Under the pieces are notes generated by a model. It worked only from the letters and a program-made list of their open reading frames with translations. It did not search any database and was not told the DNA's origin. A program made the translations under genes and the position numbers. From Fimbriimonadaceae bacterium (GTDB lineage Bacteria > Armatimonadota > Fimbriimonadia > Fimbriimonadales > Fimbriimonadaceae): a stretch of 64,000 bases of DNA. The DNA lies in contig CP075365.1 of the NCBI GenBank assembly GCA_019454125.1, positions 1,234,218 through 1,298,217 on the forward strand. The letters are read 5' to 3'. This document shows positions 45,379-54,562 of this stretch, piece after piece. Each line of letters opens with the position of its first letter. Position 1 is the stretch's first letter.

Positions 45379-46392
45379 ATGCGACACATCACGATCCTTT
45401 CCCTTGCGGCAGTCGCCGCCAGTTCGTTTGCCCAGTTCAGCGCGGGCAACCTCGCCGTCGCCGTCGTGGGTGACGGCCAGACCCCGACGTCCGGCAACCT
45501 CGGCATTTCTGTCCGCCAGTTCACGACCGCGGGTAGCCAGGTCGGCAGCGACCTCAGCCTGATCAACCTCTCGGGCGGCCGCAACATCACGACGACCTAC
45601 GGTGAGACGAGCGAAGCCAACATCACCCTGAGCGGCGACGGTCGGTTCTTCATGCTCGGCGGCTATGACCTCTCGGTCCGCAACGCCGGTTTCAACACGA
45701 TCAACTCTGACCGCGCCGTGGCCCGCATCGACATGAACGGCGGCGTCGATGTCAGCACTGCCTTCAAGCCGGCTTCTGGCGACGGCGTTCGCGCGGTCTA
45801 TTCTGCAGACGGCACCGACTATATCGCCACCGGCGGCGACATGGGCCTGCTCCGCGGCAGCTTCCCGGGCGCGCCCACCCAGGTCGTCTCGGGCTTCACC
45901 AGCAGCCGCACAGTCAAGGCTTTCGGCAGCGGCTTCATGTTCAACGGCTCGAACGCCTTCCAGGGCGGTAACGGCTTCGCCTTCTTCGACGGCACGAACG
46001 TGACGGAGCTCTTCGGGACGCCGAACGGCGCGAGCGCCCGCGACTTCGAGGTTGTCAACAGCACGACGCTCTATCTCGCCACGAGCTCCGCCAACACCGG
46101 CCTCGTGAAGATGACCTTCGACGGCAGCGCCTGGGTTCAGTCCTACGGCCTGACGGGCACGGCCCTCTCCGGCGTCGCTTTCGACGGCAACTCGGTCTAC
46201 GCCACCTCGTCGGACGGCACCCGCCTCATGGTCTCGACGGACACGGGCAGCGGCTTCACCGCGTGGTCGACCCTTGCCACGGCCTCGGCCAACACCCGCT
46301 TCCGCGGCGTGGAAGTCGTTCCCGAGCCGGGCACGATGATCGCCCTCGGCGCGGGCGTCGCCGCCCTCGCCTCTCGCCGCCGCCGCAAGTAA
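45379..46392 (+). CDS. PEP-CTERM exported beta-propeller-like protein
   Basis: 337 aa. Signal peptide MRHITILSLAAVAASSFA; the body has repeats with FMLGGYDLSVRN and LYLATSSANTGLVKMTF; the C-terminus VVPEPGTMIALGAGVAALAS ends RRRRK, a PEP-CTERM sorting signal (VPEP motif, helix, basic tail) cut by exosortase. It is a paralogue of the 55453-56988 product, which shares VGDG, ADTRFRGV-type blocks but has no PEP-CTERM. ATG 45379 is used; 45352 is also open. Confidence 0.9.
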   Translation: MRHITILSLAAVAASSFAQFSAGNLAVAVVGDGQTPTSGNLGISVRQFTTAGSQVGSDLSLINLSGGRNITTTYGETSEANITLSGDGRFFMLGGYDLSVRNAGFNTINSDRAVARIDMNGGVDVSTAFKPASGDGVRAVYSADGTDYIATGGDMGLLRGSFPGAPTQVVSGFTSSRTVKAFGSGFMFNGSNAFQGGNGFAFFDGTNVTELFGTPNGASARDFEVVNSTTLYLATSSANTGLVKMTFDGSAWVQSYGLTGTALSGVAFDGNSVYATSSDGTRLMVSTDTGSGFTAWSTLATASANTRFRGVEVVPEPGTMIALGAGVAALASRRRRK

Positions 46393-46452
46393 GGCGTCTC
46401 CGCTGTCAACGCCTCCCCCCGTGGGGTGGGGGAGGGTTGGCCAAAGCAGGCG

Positions 46453-46487
46453 AAAACCCGGACTGTCTTCTTGACGGGCCGGGTTTT
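46453..46487. terminator. bidirectional terminator
   Basis: AAAACCCGG (46453-46461) and CCGGGTTTT (46479-46487), then further T: an intrinsic terminator for the PEP-CTERM gene on plus. Read on minus it also has a U-rich end and serves the convergent 46496 gene. Confidence 0.75.
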
Positions 46488-46495
46488 TCCTTTGA

Positions 46496-46825
46496 TCAGC
46501 GCGGAGCGTCCGGGAAGTCGCGGTAGAGCCCGCTCTTGTAGTTTGTCACGCGCCTGTAGACCTCGGCGTGCAACGCCTCGACCTCTGGGTGCCGCGAGGC
46601 CGCGGTGTGGAACGCATCGTCCGCCTGGGTCAGGTTCTTGAACTCGATCGTCACGTGCCATTCGCCCAAGGCCTCTGGGCCAAAGCCAAACTTGCGCCGG
46701 GAGAGCCGATACCCCTCGATCTCACCCCGCTCCTGCAGGAAACCGAGCCACCCCCGGATCGCTTCGACAAACTCGACGTCTCGCACCCCCGGCGCGAGAT
46801 CGACCCAAATCTCGTAAAGGTCCAC
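46496..46825 (-). CDS. DUF6614-like small protein (109 aa)
   Basis: The protein starts VDLYEIWVDLAPGVRDVEFV and contains RRKFGFGPEALGEWHVTIEF and SGLYRDFPDAPR. This is a single alpha/beta domain found alone in many bacteria (I believe DUF6614); function unknown. GTG 46825 is chosen: TATGAT (complement of 46832-46837) ends exactly 6 nt before it. The frame continues open for 1.7 kb upstream, but that is only the complement of the thiolase gene. Confidence 0.75.
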   Translation of the reverse strand: MDLYEIWVDLAPGVRDVEFVEAIRGWLGFLQERGEIEGYRLSRRKFGFGPEALGEWHVTIEFKNLTQADDAFHTAASRHPEVEALHAEVYRRVTNYKSGLYRDFPDAPR

Positions 46826-46891
46826 GCCCGAATCATAGCTCCGGTGCCCCCTCTCCCCCGGAGGGGCGAGGGGGAGTAAACTCCGACCACA

Positions 46892-48067
46892 ATGCCTGAC
46901 GTCGTCGTCCTCTCCGGGGTCCGCACCCCCATTGGCGCATTCCAGGGCGCTTTCGCGCCGCTTACCGCACCCCAACTCGGCGCGATCGCCATCAGGGCCG
47001 CGCTCGAGAAGGCGGGCGTCAGCCCCGACCAGGTCGACGAGGTGCTTATGGGCTGCGTTCTGCAGGGCGGGCTCGGCCAGGCCCCCGCTCGGCAGGCCGC
47101 CAAGGGGGCGGGCGTCCCCGACAGCGTGCCCTGCACCACCGTCAACAAGGTCTGTGGCAGCGGGATGAAGACGGTCATGATGGCGGCCCAGGCGATCAAG
47201 GCAGGCGACGCCCAGGTCGTGGTCGCGGGCGGAATGGAGTCGATGACCAACGCGCCCTACGCCATGCCTGCCGCGCGCGCTGGCTTCCGCCTGGGCCACG
47301 CCCAAGCGCTCGACCTCATGATCCATGACGGCCTGTGGGACCCCTATAACGACAAGCACATGGGCATGTGCGGCGACGCCTGCGCCAGCACCGAGAACTT
47401 TAGCCGTGAGGAGCTTGACGCCTATGCCGCCGAGAGCTACCAACGCGCCCTGCGCGCCCAAGAAGAGGGCCGGCTGGGCGAGGAGATCGTTCCCGTCCCC
47501 GTGCCCCAGCGCAAAGGCGACCCGCTCATGGTGACTGAGGACGAGGAGCCGAAGCGCGGCAACCCGGCCAAGCTGCCGGAGCTCCGCCCCGCCTTCAATA
47601 AGGACGGCGTCACCACCGCCGGCAACGCGAGCAGCCTCAACGACGGCGCCGCCGCCATGGTCGTCGCCTCGGCCGAATGGGCTAGCGCCCAAGGGCTGAG
47701 CCCGATCGGACAGGTCAAGGCCTATGTGCAGTACGCCCACGCGCCCGAGTGGTTCACCACGGCACCGGCCCATGCCATCGAGCGGCTGCTGGAGAAGGCA
47801 GGCCTCACCCTGGACCAGATCGACCTCTTCGAGATCAACGAGGCGTTCTCGGTCGTGCCCTTGTACGCGGCCCGCAAACTCGGCATCCCCCAGGCCAAGC
47901 TGAACGTGAACGGCGGCGCGGTCTCCCTCGGCCACCCCATTGGCATGTCCGGCACCCGGCTGCTGATGACGGCTTTGCACGAGCTCCGCCGCCGCCGAGG
48001 CAAGTACGCCATCGCTACGCCGTGTATCGGTGGTGGTGAGGCTACGGCGGTTCTGTTGACGGCTTAG
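46892..48067 (+). CDS. acetyl-CoA C-acetyltransferase (thiolase)
   Basis: 391 aa biosynthetic-type thiolase condensing two acetyl-CoA or cleaving acetoacetyl-CoA. Nucleophilic Cys in VNKVCGSGMKTVMMAA, GGMESMTNAPYAMP, INEAFSVV, His in NVNGGAVSLGHPIGMSGTR and the second Cys in ATPCIGGGEATAVLL. TAAACT (46877-46882) is 9 nt before ATG 46892. No adjacent fatty acid or PHA genes, so the pathway is unknown. Confidence 0.95.
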   Translation: MPDVVVLSGVRTPIGAFQGAFAPLTAPQLGAIAIRAALEKAGVSPDQVDEVLMGCVLQGGLGQAPARQAAKGAGVPDSVPCTTVNKVCGSGMKTVMMAAQAIKAGDAQVVVAGGMESMTNAPYAMPAARAGFRLGHAQALDLMIHDGLWDPYNDKHMGMCGDACASTENFSREELDAYAAESYQRALRAQEEGRLGEEIVPVPVPQRKGDPLMVTEDEEPKRGNPAKLPELRPAFNKDGVTTAGNASSLNDGAAAMVVASAEWASAQGLSPIGQVKAYVQYAHAPEWFTTAPAHAIERLLEKAGLTLDQIDLFEINEAFSVVPLYAARKLGIPQAKLNVNGGAVSLGHPIGMSGTRLLMTALHELRRRRGKYAIATPCIGGGEATAVLLTA

Positions 48068-48163
48068 CCAGTTTGCTTCTGAATTGCCGTTGGCGGGCGG
48101 GTGGCTTGGCCGTCTTGGCGACCCCGGGCGCCCCGTTCGTCGCCCCATCGTCGGCCCTTCGTG

Positions 48164-48207
48164 ATCGGACGACAATCGGACGACAATCGGACGACGACCG
48201 GACGACA
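48164..48207. repeat. four tandem 11-bp repeats (copy B of a dispersed element)
   Basis: Units at 48164, 48175, 48186 and 48197: ATCGGACGACA twice, then ATCGGACGACG and ACCGGACGACA. Same element as 43924-43967 in inverted orientation. It lies about 120 nt upstream of the baeRF-like gene. Confidence 0.8.
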
Positions 48208-48328
48208 AGACTTGGGAAACAAGGGAGTGCGAAGGCTCGCGCTCGCTGGGGATGGGCCGCGCCGAGTCTGGCGCAGACCGTGCCACCCCACCCAAGACCG
48301 CAAAGTGCCGCTTCGCCATACTCAGGGC

Positions 48329-49423
48329 ATGACCTGGGAGAAAACGCTTCAGGAGCTTCGAGAAGAGCTTGCCGTCCACGAGGCCTACCCGTGTGTGACC
48401 CTCACGATGCCCTCTGCCCGTAGCATGCCCGCGAACGCGGAGGATCCCATCCGGCTCAAGAACCTGCTCACCGAGGCGAAGAACCGGCTCAACGACGAGC
48501 TTGGCAAACGCCCCGCCAAGGGCACCCTGGAAAACCTCGAACGCGCCGCGGACTCGGTCGACCACGACCGCAACCTAGAGGGCATCGCCATCTTCGCCAA
48601 CGAGACCCTGGAAGTCGTCTTTAAGACCCGCTTCCCGCTTCCTGAGAAGCTGACGATCGACGAGCGGTTCTCTCTGCGTCCGATCCTCCGCGCCGAGCGC
48701 CGGGCCGAACCCTACTCCCTGCTGGTCCTCTCGTTGCAGGATGCCCTGCTCTTCGAGGGGAGCCGCGACGACCTTTACGAAGTGAGGGGCCACGGCTTTC
48801 CCGCCGAGAACAAGGGGCCGGGAGGGGCGAGCAAGGTGCCAGGCGGAATTGGGGTCGACTCCACCGCCGCAGTTGACGAGTCGCGCCTGCGGTTCGTTCG
48901 CGAGTGCCTTGAGAAGGCGGCCGCCCTCCCGGGACTGCCGAGCAAGATCATTTTGGCTGGCACCGAGGAAGTTCTTTCGGCGGCCCAGAGCCACGTCCCT
49001 GCTTCGTTGGAGCTTGTCGCGACATTAGCAGGGAACCTGACCGAAGAGAACCCGGCCGCCCTCGGCAAGCGGGCCTTTGAGGCCCTGCGGAACGCCAGGC
49101 GCGAGATGGCGCAAGAACTGTTAGGCAGGCTCGACTCGGCACGAGGCGCTCAGAAATGGGAGGCCGGTGTCCAAACGCTCGCCCCTCTCGCCTTGGACGG
49201 CCGCATCGAACTCCTCGTCTGCGGGTTCGACTACGCCGTGCCAGGAAAATTCGACGAGGGCGCCCGGACGATGAACCTCATCGAGGTGCCCGGGGACTGG
49301 AACGATAGCGACGACGCCGTCGAATGGATCGTCCAGAGAGTGGTGCAGAGCGGCGGTACGGTGCGGTTCGTCGAGGACGAGCTCCTCGGCGAGGCACCTA
49401 TGCAAGCCATCCTCCGATACTGA
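48329..49423 (+). CDS. bacterial archaeo-eukaryotic release-factor-like (baeRF) protein
   Basis: 364 aa. VTLTMPSARSMPANAEDPIR with LKNLLTEAKNRL is the opening of baeRF family 3-type proteins, which resemble eRF1/aRF1 domains and Pelota and are proposed to act on ribosomes. YSLLVLSLQDALLFEGSRDD and the C-terminal GGTVRFVEDELLGEAPMQAI fit the L7Ae-like last domain. CATACT (48317-48322) is 6 nt before ATG 48329; the longer frame crosses the 11-bp repeats. Family name is from memory. Confidence 0.75.
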   Translation: MTWEKTLQELREELAVHEAYPCVTLTMPSARSMPANAEDPIRLKNLLTEAKNRLNDELGKRPAKGTLENLERAADSVDHDRNLEGIAIFANETLEVVFKTRFPLPEKLTIDERFSLRPILRAERRAEPYSLLVLSLQDALLFEGSRDDLYEVRGHGFPAENKGPGGASKVPGGIGVDSTAAVDESRLRFVRECLEKAAALPGLPSKIILAGTEEVLSAAQSHVPASLELVATLAGNLTEENPAALGKRAFEALRNARREMAQELLGRLDSARGAQKWEAGVQTLAPLALDGRIELLVCGFDYAVPGKFDEGARTMNLIEVPGDWNDSDDAVEWIVQRVVQSGGTVRFVEDELLGEAPMQAILRY

Positions 49424-49496
49424 AAGGCCGCGAGAATCGGACGCTCGGCGAGGTATGCCTGAAGCTCTCGCCGAGCGCCGTGGGGCGGTGTAGGCG

Positions 49497-49934
49497 TCAG
49501 CCTGCGCCGTTGCCGTTCCGGTTTCGGTGGGCGAGGGTGCGTCCGACCTCTGCGCCCTTGTCCGCCGAGCAGTGGTCCAGCGCATCGCCCAAGGAAATGA
49601 CGCCGCTCAACGTACCCTTCTCGTCGCAAACCACGAGCCGGCCGATCTGGGCTTCGCCCATCATGGCGAGCGCCTCGTCGACTTCGCAGTCGTCGCAGAT
49701 CGTGCGGGCGGGGCTGGTCATCGCCCGGCTGACCGGGGCAGTCGGCGGGATTCCGGCGGCGAAGGCGCGGACAGTGATGTCCCGGTCCGTCAAAACCCCG
49801 ACCGGTTGATTGTCCCGGTCCACGACCGGCAGCATGCCGATACCTTCGTTCCGCATGATCTGGGCGGCTTGGCCGAGCTGCGTTTCTGGGTCTACGGAAA
49901 AGACGTTCTTCGAGATAACGTTATTGAGTTGCAT
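49497..49934 (-). CDS. CBS-domain pair protein
   Basis: 145 aa, two CBS motifs: MQLNNVISKNVFSVDPETQL to GVLTDRDITVRA, and VSRAMTSPARTICDDCEVDE to GVISLGDAL. Stand-alone CBS pairs sense adenine nucleotides. ATG 49934 is preceded by GGAGAAC, a Shine-Dalgarno. Ends with a disordered Arg/Asn tail. Confidence 0.92.
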   Translation of the reverse strand: MQLNNVISKNVFSVDPETQLGQAAQIMRNEGIGMLPVVDRDNQPVGVLTDRDITVRAFAAGIPPTAPVSRAMTSPARTICDDCEVDEALAMMGEAQIGRLVVCDEKGTLSGVISLGDALDHCSADKGAEVGRTLAHRNRNGNGAG

Positions 49935-50236
49935 AGAAAGTTCTCCTATCTCCATTGACGATGCGTCCGGGGGCCGGGCCCAGCCCTGGAACCCTTGAAC
50001 AACTGGCCTCGACCCTCGCCACCACCGAAACAATCTTTATGGCCTTCAGGCCGACGCTTACGAGTTTGTTTCGAAAAATGCCAGGCCTCTTCGAAGACGA
50101 AAACCGGCCCGGCCGTAAAAACCATAAGAATTGGCTCTCCGCGTGGCCCAGTCCATGCAACCTCTCGAAAAAACGGGGAGAATAAAAATTGTGATTGTTC
50201 GATGGTCTAACGGATTTCACGAGGCGTGCGGCTAGC

Positions 50237-50986
50237 ATGGTGACGGTGCGCGATGTGCGCAAGGCGTTCGAAGTGCCTAAGAAGCCGCCGATCCAGGCTT
50301 TGACGGGGGTTGACCTGACGGCCGAGCCGGGGCGGGTGCACGGCCTCCTCGGTGTGAACGGGGCGGGCAAGACCACGCTGCTGCGGATCCTCGCCACCGT
50401 GATCCGGGCGGATTCCGGGACGGCCACCGTCCAGGGGTTCGACGTCGGCAGGGAGCCGGAGAAGGTGCGCGCCTCGATCGGGTTCCTTTCTGGTTCGACT
50501 GCGGTCTATGGGCGGCTCAATCCCGTGGAGACCCTGCGCTACTTCGGCTCGCTCTGCGGGATGTCAGAGGAGGCGCTCGACAAAAGGGTGGGATATGTCG
50601 TGGAGCGTTTCGGCATAGACAGCTTCAGCGACCAGCTTTGCGAGAAACTTTCGACCGGCCAAAAGCAGCGCGTCGGCATTGCCCGCGCCATCCTTCACGA
50701 CCCACCCGTCGTGTTCTTTGACGAGCCGACTTCCGGGCTCGACGTGGTCACCAAGCAGGGGGTCATGGAGTTCATCGAGGAGTGCCGCGAGATCGGCAAG
50801 ACAGTGGTCTTTTCCACCCACGTCATGAGCGAGGCAGACCGGGTGTGCGACGACGTCACGATCATCCATGACGGCAAGGTGCTGGCCGCGGGCACGAAAG
50901 AAGAGTTCCTGCGGCAGCACGGGGCGGTCGCCCTAGAGCCCGCGTTTTTGGCTGCGGTCGGCTACGGTTCGGCGGTGAAGGCATGA
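50237..50986 (+). CDS. ABC exporter ATP-binding protein (NatA-like)
   Basis: 249 aa ATPase: Walker A GVNGAGKTTL, signature LSTGQKQRVGIARAIL, Walker B VVFFDEPTSGLD and H-loop VFSTHVMSEADRV. The layout fits NatA of the NatAB sodium exporter and related ABC-2 exporters. Overlaps the permease gene as ATGA. The ATG 50237 start begins at the conserved MVTVRDVRKAF; the frame opens at 50195. Confidence 0.93.
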   Translation: MVTVRDVRKAFEVPKKPPIQALTGVDLTAEPGRVHGLLGVNGAGKTTLLRILATVIRADSGTATVQGFDVGREPEKVRASIGFLSGSTAVYGRLNPVETLRYFGSLCGMSEEALDKRVGYVVERFGIDSFSDQLCEKLSTGQKQRVGIARAILHDPPVVFFDEPTSGLDVVTKQGVMEFIEECREIGKTVVFSTHVMSEADRVCDDVTIIHDGKVLAAGTKEEFLRQHGAVALEPAFLAAVGYGSAVKA

Positions 50987-52173
50987 ATCGCGCCCTGACG
51001 ATTTTTTTGAAGGAGCTGCGGGAAACGTTCCGAGACCGTCGCGTGGTGCAGGCGGCCTTCGTCATGCCGGTCTTCATGATCCTCCTCATGGTCTTCCTCT
51101 TCGGCATGCTGGAGAAGAAACTGAGCGAGCCGCCACGACCAGAGATCGCGGTGGTCGGCCAAGAAGTCACCGGGGTCAGGGCGGCGCTCTTGAAGGGGTT
51201 GGCCGGGGAGACCAAGTACGTGGCCGACCGCGAATCGGGGGTCAAGATGCTTCGAGAAGGGAAGGTGAAGCTCGTGGTCCAATTCGATCCGGACTTCGAG
51301 GAGAAAGTCGCATCGGGGCAGACGAAGATGCAGATCGTCTTCGACCCGACGAACACCATGTCGCAGATTTCGGCCGGGACCGTGCGCAAGGCGGTCGAAG
51401 CTTTGAACGTCCAGCGGGCGCGCGCGACGTTCGAGGCGGCCGGGTATCCGGGTAACGCAGTGGAGCCGATCAAACTCCAAGAGAGCGCCGACAAACCGCC
51501 GGAGGGCTTGGGCGGGTCGCTGCTCGCGGGATTGCTGCCGTACCTGATCGTGCTGTGGGCCTTCTATGGGGGGATGAGCCTGGCGGCGGACATGGTCGCA
51601 GGGGAGAAAGAACGCGGCACCCTCGAGACGCTCCTCACGACACCGGTCTCGCGGATGGACATCGTCGTCGGCAAGGCGCTTGCGCTGGGCACGACGTGCC
51701 TCTGCAGCGCGGGCAGCAGCCTCATCGCCTTGCTCGTGGTCGGGGCTATGGGGTTGCCGGCGACGCGCGAGATGTTCCCCTCGGGACTGTCGCTGCCGGT
51801 CACTTCGGTCTTGACCCTGCTCCTGGTGATCGTGAGCCTGGTCGCGATGTTCACCACGATCCTGATGGCGGTCTCGTCCTATGCCAAGACCATGCGTGAA
51901 GCCCAGACCTACCTGACCCTGGTGAGCTTCGCCGTGCTCATGCCGGCCGTTTCGAGCCAGTTCATCGGGTTCACGGGGGCGGAGCGGGCCCCTTGGATCC
52001 GGTGGACCCCCGTGCTGAACGCGGCCATGAGCCTGCGCGACGCGCTGGTCGGGCGGATCGATTGGGGCAGCACGGTCGCGACCGTCGGGCTGAGCTTCGC
52101 GATCGCCGTGGTCTTCGCAATGTTAACAGTGCGCCTCTTCAAGGACGAGCGGATCCTAGGCAAAGGCGCTTGA
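50983..52173 (+). CDS. ABC-2 type permease (NatB-like)
   Basis: 396 aa. One N-terminal helix (VMPVFMILLMVFLFGM), a large extracytoplasmic loop (about 45-175), then five to six helices (LLPYLIVLWAFYGGMSLAAD, AGSSLIALLVVGAMGL, VTSVLTLLLVIVSLVAMFTT). ADMVAGEKERGTLETLLTTP is the ABC_membrane_3/NatB signature. Paired with 50237-50986 as an exporter for ions or small molecules. Confidence 0.92.
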   Translation: MNRALTIFLKELRETFRDRRVVQAAFVMPVFMILLMVFLFGMLEKKLSEPPRPEIAVVGQEVTGVRAALLKGLAGETKYVADRESGVKMLREGKVKLVVQFDPDFEEKVASGQTKMQIVFDPTNTMSQISAGTVRKAVEALNVQRARATFEAAGYPGNAVEPIKLQESADKPPEGLGGSLLAGLLPYLIVLWAFYGGMSLAADMVAGEKERGTLETLLTTPVSRMDIVVGKALALGTTCLCSAGSSLIALLVVGAMGLPATREMFPSGLSLPVTSVLTLLLVIVSLVAMFTTILMAVSSYAKTMREAQTYLTLVSFAVLMPAVSSQFIGFTGAERAPWIRWTPVLNAAMSLRDALVGRIDWGSTVATVGLSFAIAVVFAMLTVRLFKDERILGKGA

Positions 52174-52228
52174 CGGCTAGGCCTTGGTGCCGGGTGAATC
52201 ACGAGTCTTTGGTTAAGGCGTAATCTAA

Positions 52229-52248
52229 CCGGGCAAAATCTTGCCCGG
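52229..52248 (+). promoter_or_regulatory. hairpin ending at the start codon of the acetyltransferase gene
   Basis: CCGGGCAA (52229-52236) and TTGCCCGG (52241-52248) form a perfect 8-bp stem with loop AATC; its last base is the G of the GTG start. TAATCT (52221-52226) is a possible -10. It may end the ABC operon or occlude the start codon. Confidence 0.4.
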
Positions 52249-52775
52249 TGTCGCGTTTTGCTGAGCAAGAACGAGAAGTTCGGACCGGTCCAGGGGCCGC
52301 CTTCGTCGTGCGGGAGGCTTCTTTTGACGACCTTGACGGGATCGCCGATTTGACGGCGGGGCGGAGCGGTGTCGAGGTCGAGAAGCTCCCGCCCTGGGAC
52401 CAGAGCGAGGTTCCGGCAAACCCTGGCGACCGGCGCCTCTTCATCGTGGAGTCCGACGGGGCAGTCGTGGGCTTTGGCCGTGTGGCGCGGCTGGAGATCC
52501 CGAGCTTGCCGAGCGGTTGGTACCTCGCCGGTGCCGTGATCGACGCCGACCACGCCACTTCAGAGCTTGGTCACGTCTTGACGCGCAAGCGGCTCGACTG
52601 GATCGGGGAGCGCGCGCCCGAAGCCTTTTCTTGCGCCGATTCTGACGACTCCGCCAGCATCATCCGGCATGCAGAACTCGGATTTGACGAAGTGGCGAAC
52701 CCGGGACTTAAGGGGAACGCCCTCTTGTACCGGATCTCCCTGCCGTTGAAGCCTGCCTTCAAGAGTCGGAGATAA
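52248..52775 (+). CDS. GNAT family N-acetyltransferase
   Basis: 175 aa. FVVREASFDDLDGIADLTAG opening, FIVESDGAVVGFGRVARLEI strands, SGWYLAGAVIDADHATSELG as the acetyl-CoA-binding turn region, and SIIRHAELGFDEV near the end match GNAT. The Q/RxxGxG/A loop is weak. GTG 52248 is tentative because the hairpin abuts it. Acceptor substrate unknown. Confidence 0.72.
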   Translation: MSRFAEQEREVRTGPGAAFVVREASFDDLDGIADLTAGRSGVEVEKLPPWDQSEVPANPGDRRLFIVESDGAVVGFGRVARLEIPSLPSGWYLAGAVIDADHATSELGHVLTRKRLDWIGERAPEAFSCADSDDSASIIRHAELGFDEVANPGLKGNALLYRISLPLKPAFKSRR

Positions 52776-52781
52776 GGCGAC

Positions 52782-54518
52782 TCAGGACTTGATGGCCGCG
52801 CGCAGGTTTGCGTACTGGAGGTTCGACTTGAACCGGTCCGGGACGCGGCCGCCGCGTGAGTAGCCGGACATCACCCGCACCCCGACTTTCACCTTTCGGT
52901 CGCTCGAGACGTAGGGGCCAATGTTGTCCACCAGCCGAAGCTTCAGGGTCGCACCCCCCGAGCGGCCGGTCTGTTGCGCTTGCAGGTAGTCCCAGCGGTT
53001 CGTCTTCGTGTTCCAGACGTAGAGGAACGCGGTCGTCGTGGCGGTGTTCGTCGCCGAGACGGTGACGGTCGGTTCGAGGTAGCGCAGGCTGCTGGCGGCG
53101 GTCGGCGCGTCAAAGGTCACGCTCGCCATGGCGGCTCGCTCGCCGCTCGCGTTGGCCTCGTCCTGCAGGACGTAGCCTGCGGCGTTGGGGCTCGCCACGT
53201 CGTCGAGGGTCCCGCTCACATAAGTTCCGAGCACTCGCGCCACCGAGGCAGGCCGAATGTCGTTCTTGCTGAAGCGGTTGGCATAGGCCATCGCCGCGGC
53301 TCTCGCGACGTTCACCCGGCCGTTGCTGAACGTGGAGGCTGGGCCGATCTTGTCAGCCGTGGCATAGAGGATGTCGCGGACATCTGCGGGTTCGAGGTTC
53401 GGGCTGATCGACCAGATAAGGGCCACCGCACCGTTGGCCACCGGAGTCGCCATGCTCGTCCCGCTGGCGAAGCCGAAGCCGCCGCCGTTGGTGGTGCTCA
53501 GGATGTTCACGCCCGGCGCGAAGATCGAGACTCCGCGGCCAAAGGCGGAGAAACCGGCCTTGCGGTCGGCCTCGTCCGAGGCGCCGACGACGATCGTCGA
53601 CCGGTACTGGAACCCGGAGAGGTTGCGACCGTCGTTGCCGGCCGCGTAAAGGAAGAGCCCGCCCTTCGCCTCGACATACTGCGCAGTGGTCTCGACCGCG
53701 GGGTCGTCGACGCCGGTATAGCTCGCGCTGACCACCTTTGCGCCGTGGTCCACCGCCCATCGGGCGCCGGCCAGGATGTCCTCGCCGGACGCGCCGCCGC
53801 CAGGTTCGTTCGAGGTTCGGATCGGCATGATCCGGAACCCCCAACCGACGCCGCAGACGCCGACGCCGTTGTTGCCGACCGCGGCCGCGTCGCCCGCCAC
53901 GTGGGTGCCGTGGCCGTTGATGTCCTGGACCTTTCCGCCTTGCGCTTGGGGCAAGCGGTCGACCGAGTTGTAACCCCGCACCATGGCAGCGCGGAGGTCC
54001 GGGTGGCCGATGTCCATGCCCGTGTCCACCACCGCGACGGTGACGTTGGACGTCCCACTTCCATAAAACCAGCCGAGCGGGCACTGCATGACGGTGTGGT
54101 GCCACTGCTGGCCGAACATCGGGTCGTTCGGGGTCACTGGGGCAACGGCGAGCGACTTCTTCCAGTTCGGGGTGACGTAGTCGAAGGCCCCTGTGCCCAT
54201 GAAGCGCTTGCTCATGGCATTCTCGTTGTCGCCCCTGGGGACCTTGAGGATGAACTCGTTCACCTCTGGGTAGCTGCGGAGCGTCAGGGGCTTAATCTGC
54301 CTCAGGGCGGCATCGTAAAGGGCCTGCGCGCGGCTCGGGCTAGCGCCGAGCTTCATAAGTTCGCTGGGCAGGTAAGGGCGCGCGATCATCGTGCCCGTGA
54401 ACTCCAGCTCTCCCTTTTCTTGGATGTAGGGCCCGAACCTTCCTCCAGCACCGAACGGCGACGCGACCGCAAGAGTGACCGCGGAAAGCGCGGCGAGGGT
54501 CAGAAGGGTTCTTGCCAT
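52782..54518 (-). CDS. secreted subtilisin-like serine protease (S8)
   Basis: 578 aa. Signal peptide 1-20 (MARTLLTLAALSAVTLAVAS), an N-terminal prodomain to about 125, and a peptidase domain with Asp165 (VVDTGMD), His203 (NGHGTHVAG) and Ser355 (SGTSMATPVANGA), followed by a C-terminal beta domain of about 150 residues. Thermitase/fervidolysin-like spacing. Exported protease, perhaps nutritional. Convergent with the acetyltransferase gene. Confidence 0.94.
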   Translation of the reverse strand: MARTLLTLAALSAVTLAVASPFGAGGRFGPYIQEKGELEFTGTMIARPYLPSELMKLGASPSRAQALYDAALRQIKPLTLRSYPEVNEFILKVPRGDNENAMSKRFMGTGAFDYVTPNWKKSLAVAPVTPNDPMFGQQWHHTVMQCPLGWFYGSGTSNVTVAVVDTGMDIGHPDLRAAMVRGYNSVDRLPQAQGGKVQDINGHGTHVAGDAAAVGNNGVGVCGVGWGFRIMPIRTSNEPGGGASGEDILAGARWAVDHGAKVVSASYTGVDDPAVETTAQYVEAKGGLFLYAAGNDGRNLSGFQYRSTIVVGASDEADRKAGFSAFGRGVSIFAPGVNILSTTNGGGFGFASGTSMATPVANGAVALIWSISPNLEPADVRDILYATADKIGPASTFSNGRVNVARAAAMAYANRFSKNDIRPASVARVLGTYVSGTLDDVASPNAAGYVLQDEANASGERAAMASVTFDAPTAASSLRYLEPTVTVSATNTATTTAFLYVWNTKTNRWDYLQAQQTGRSGGATLKLRLVDNIGPYVSSDRKVKVGVRVMSGYSRGGRVPDRFKSNLQYANLRAAIKS

Positions 54519-54562
54519 GGACTAGGCCATGGTACCCAATCTAAGGCCCGGTTCGCGATGCG

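Noticed and set aside
46826-48565. Long minus-strand frame joined to the 46496 gene
   Set aside because: Complement of the thiolase gene; homology and the -10 place the start at 46825.
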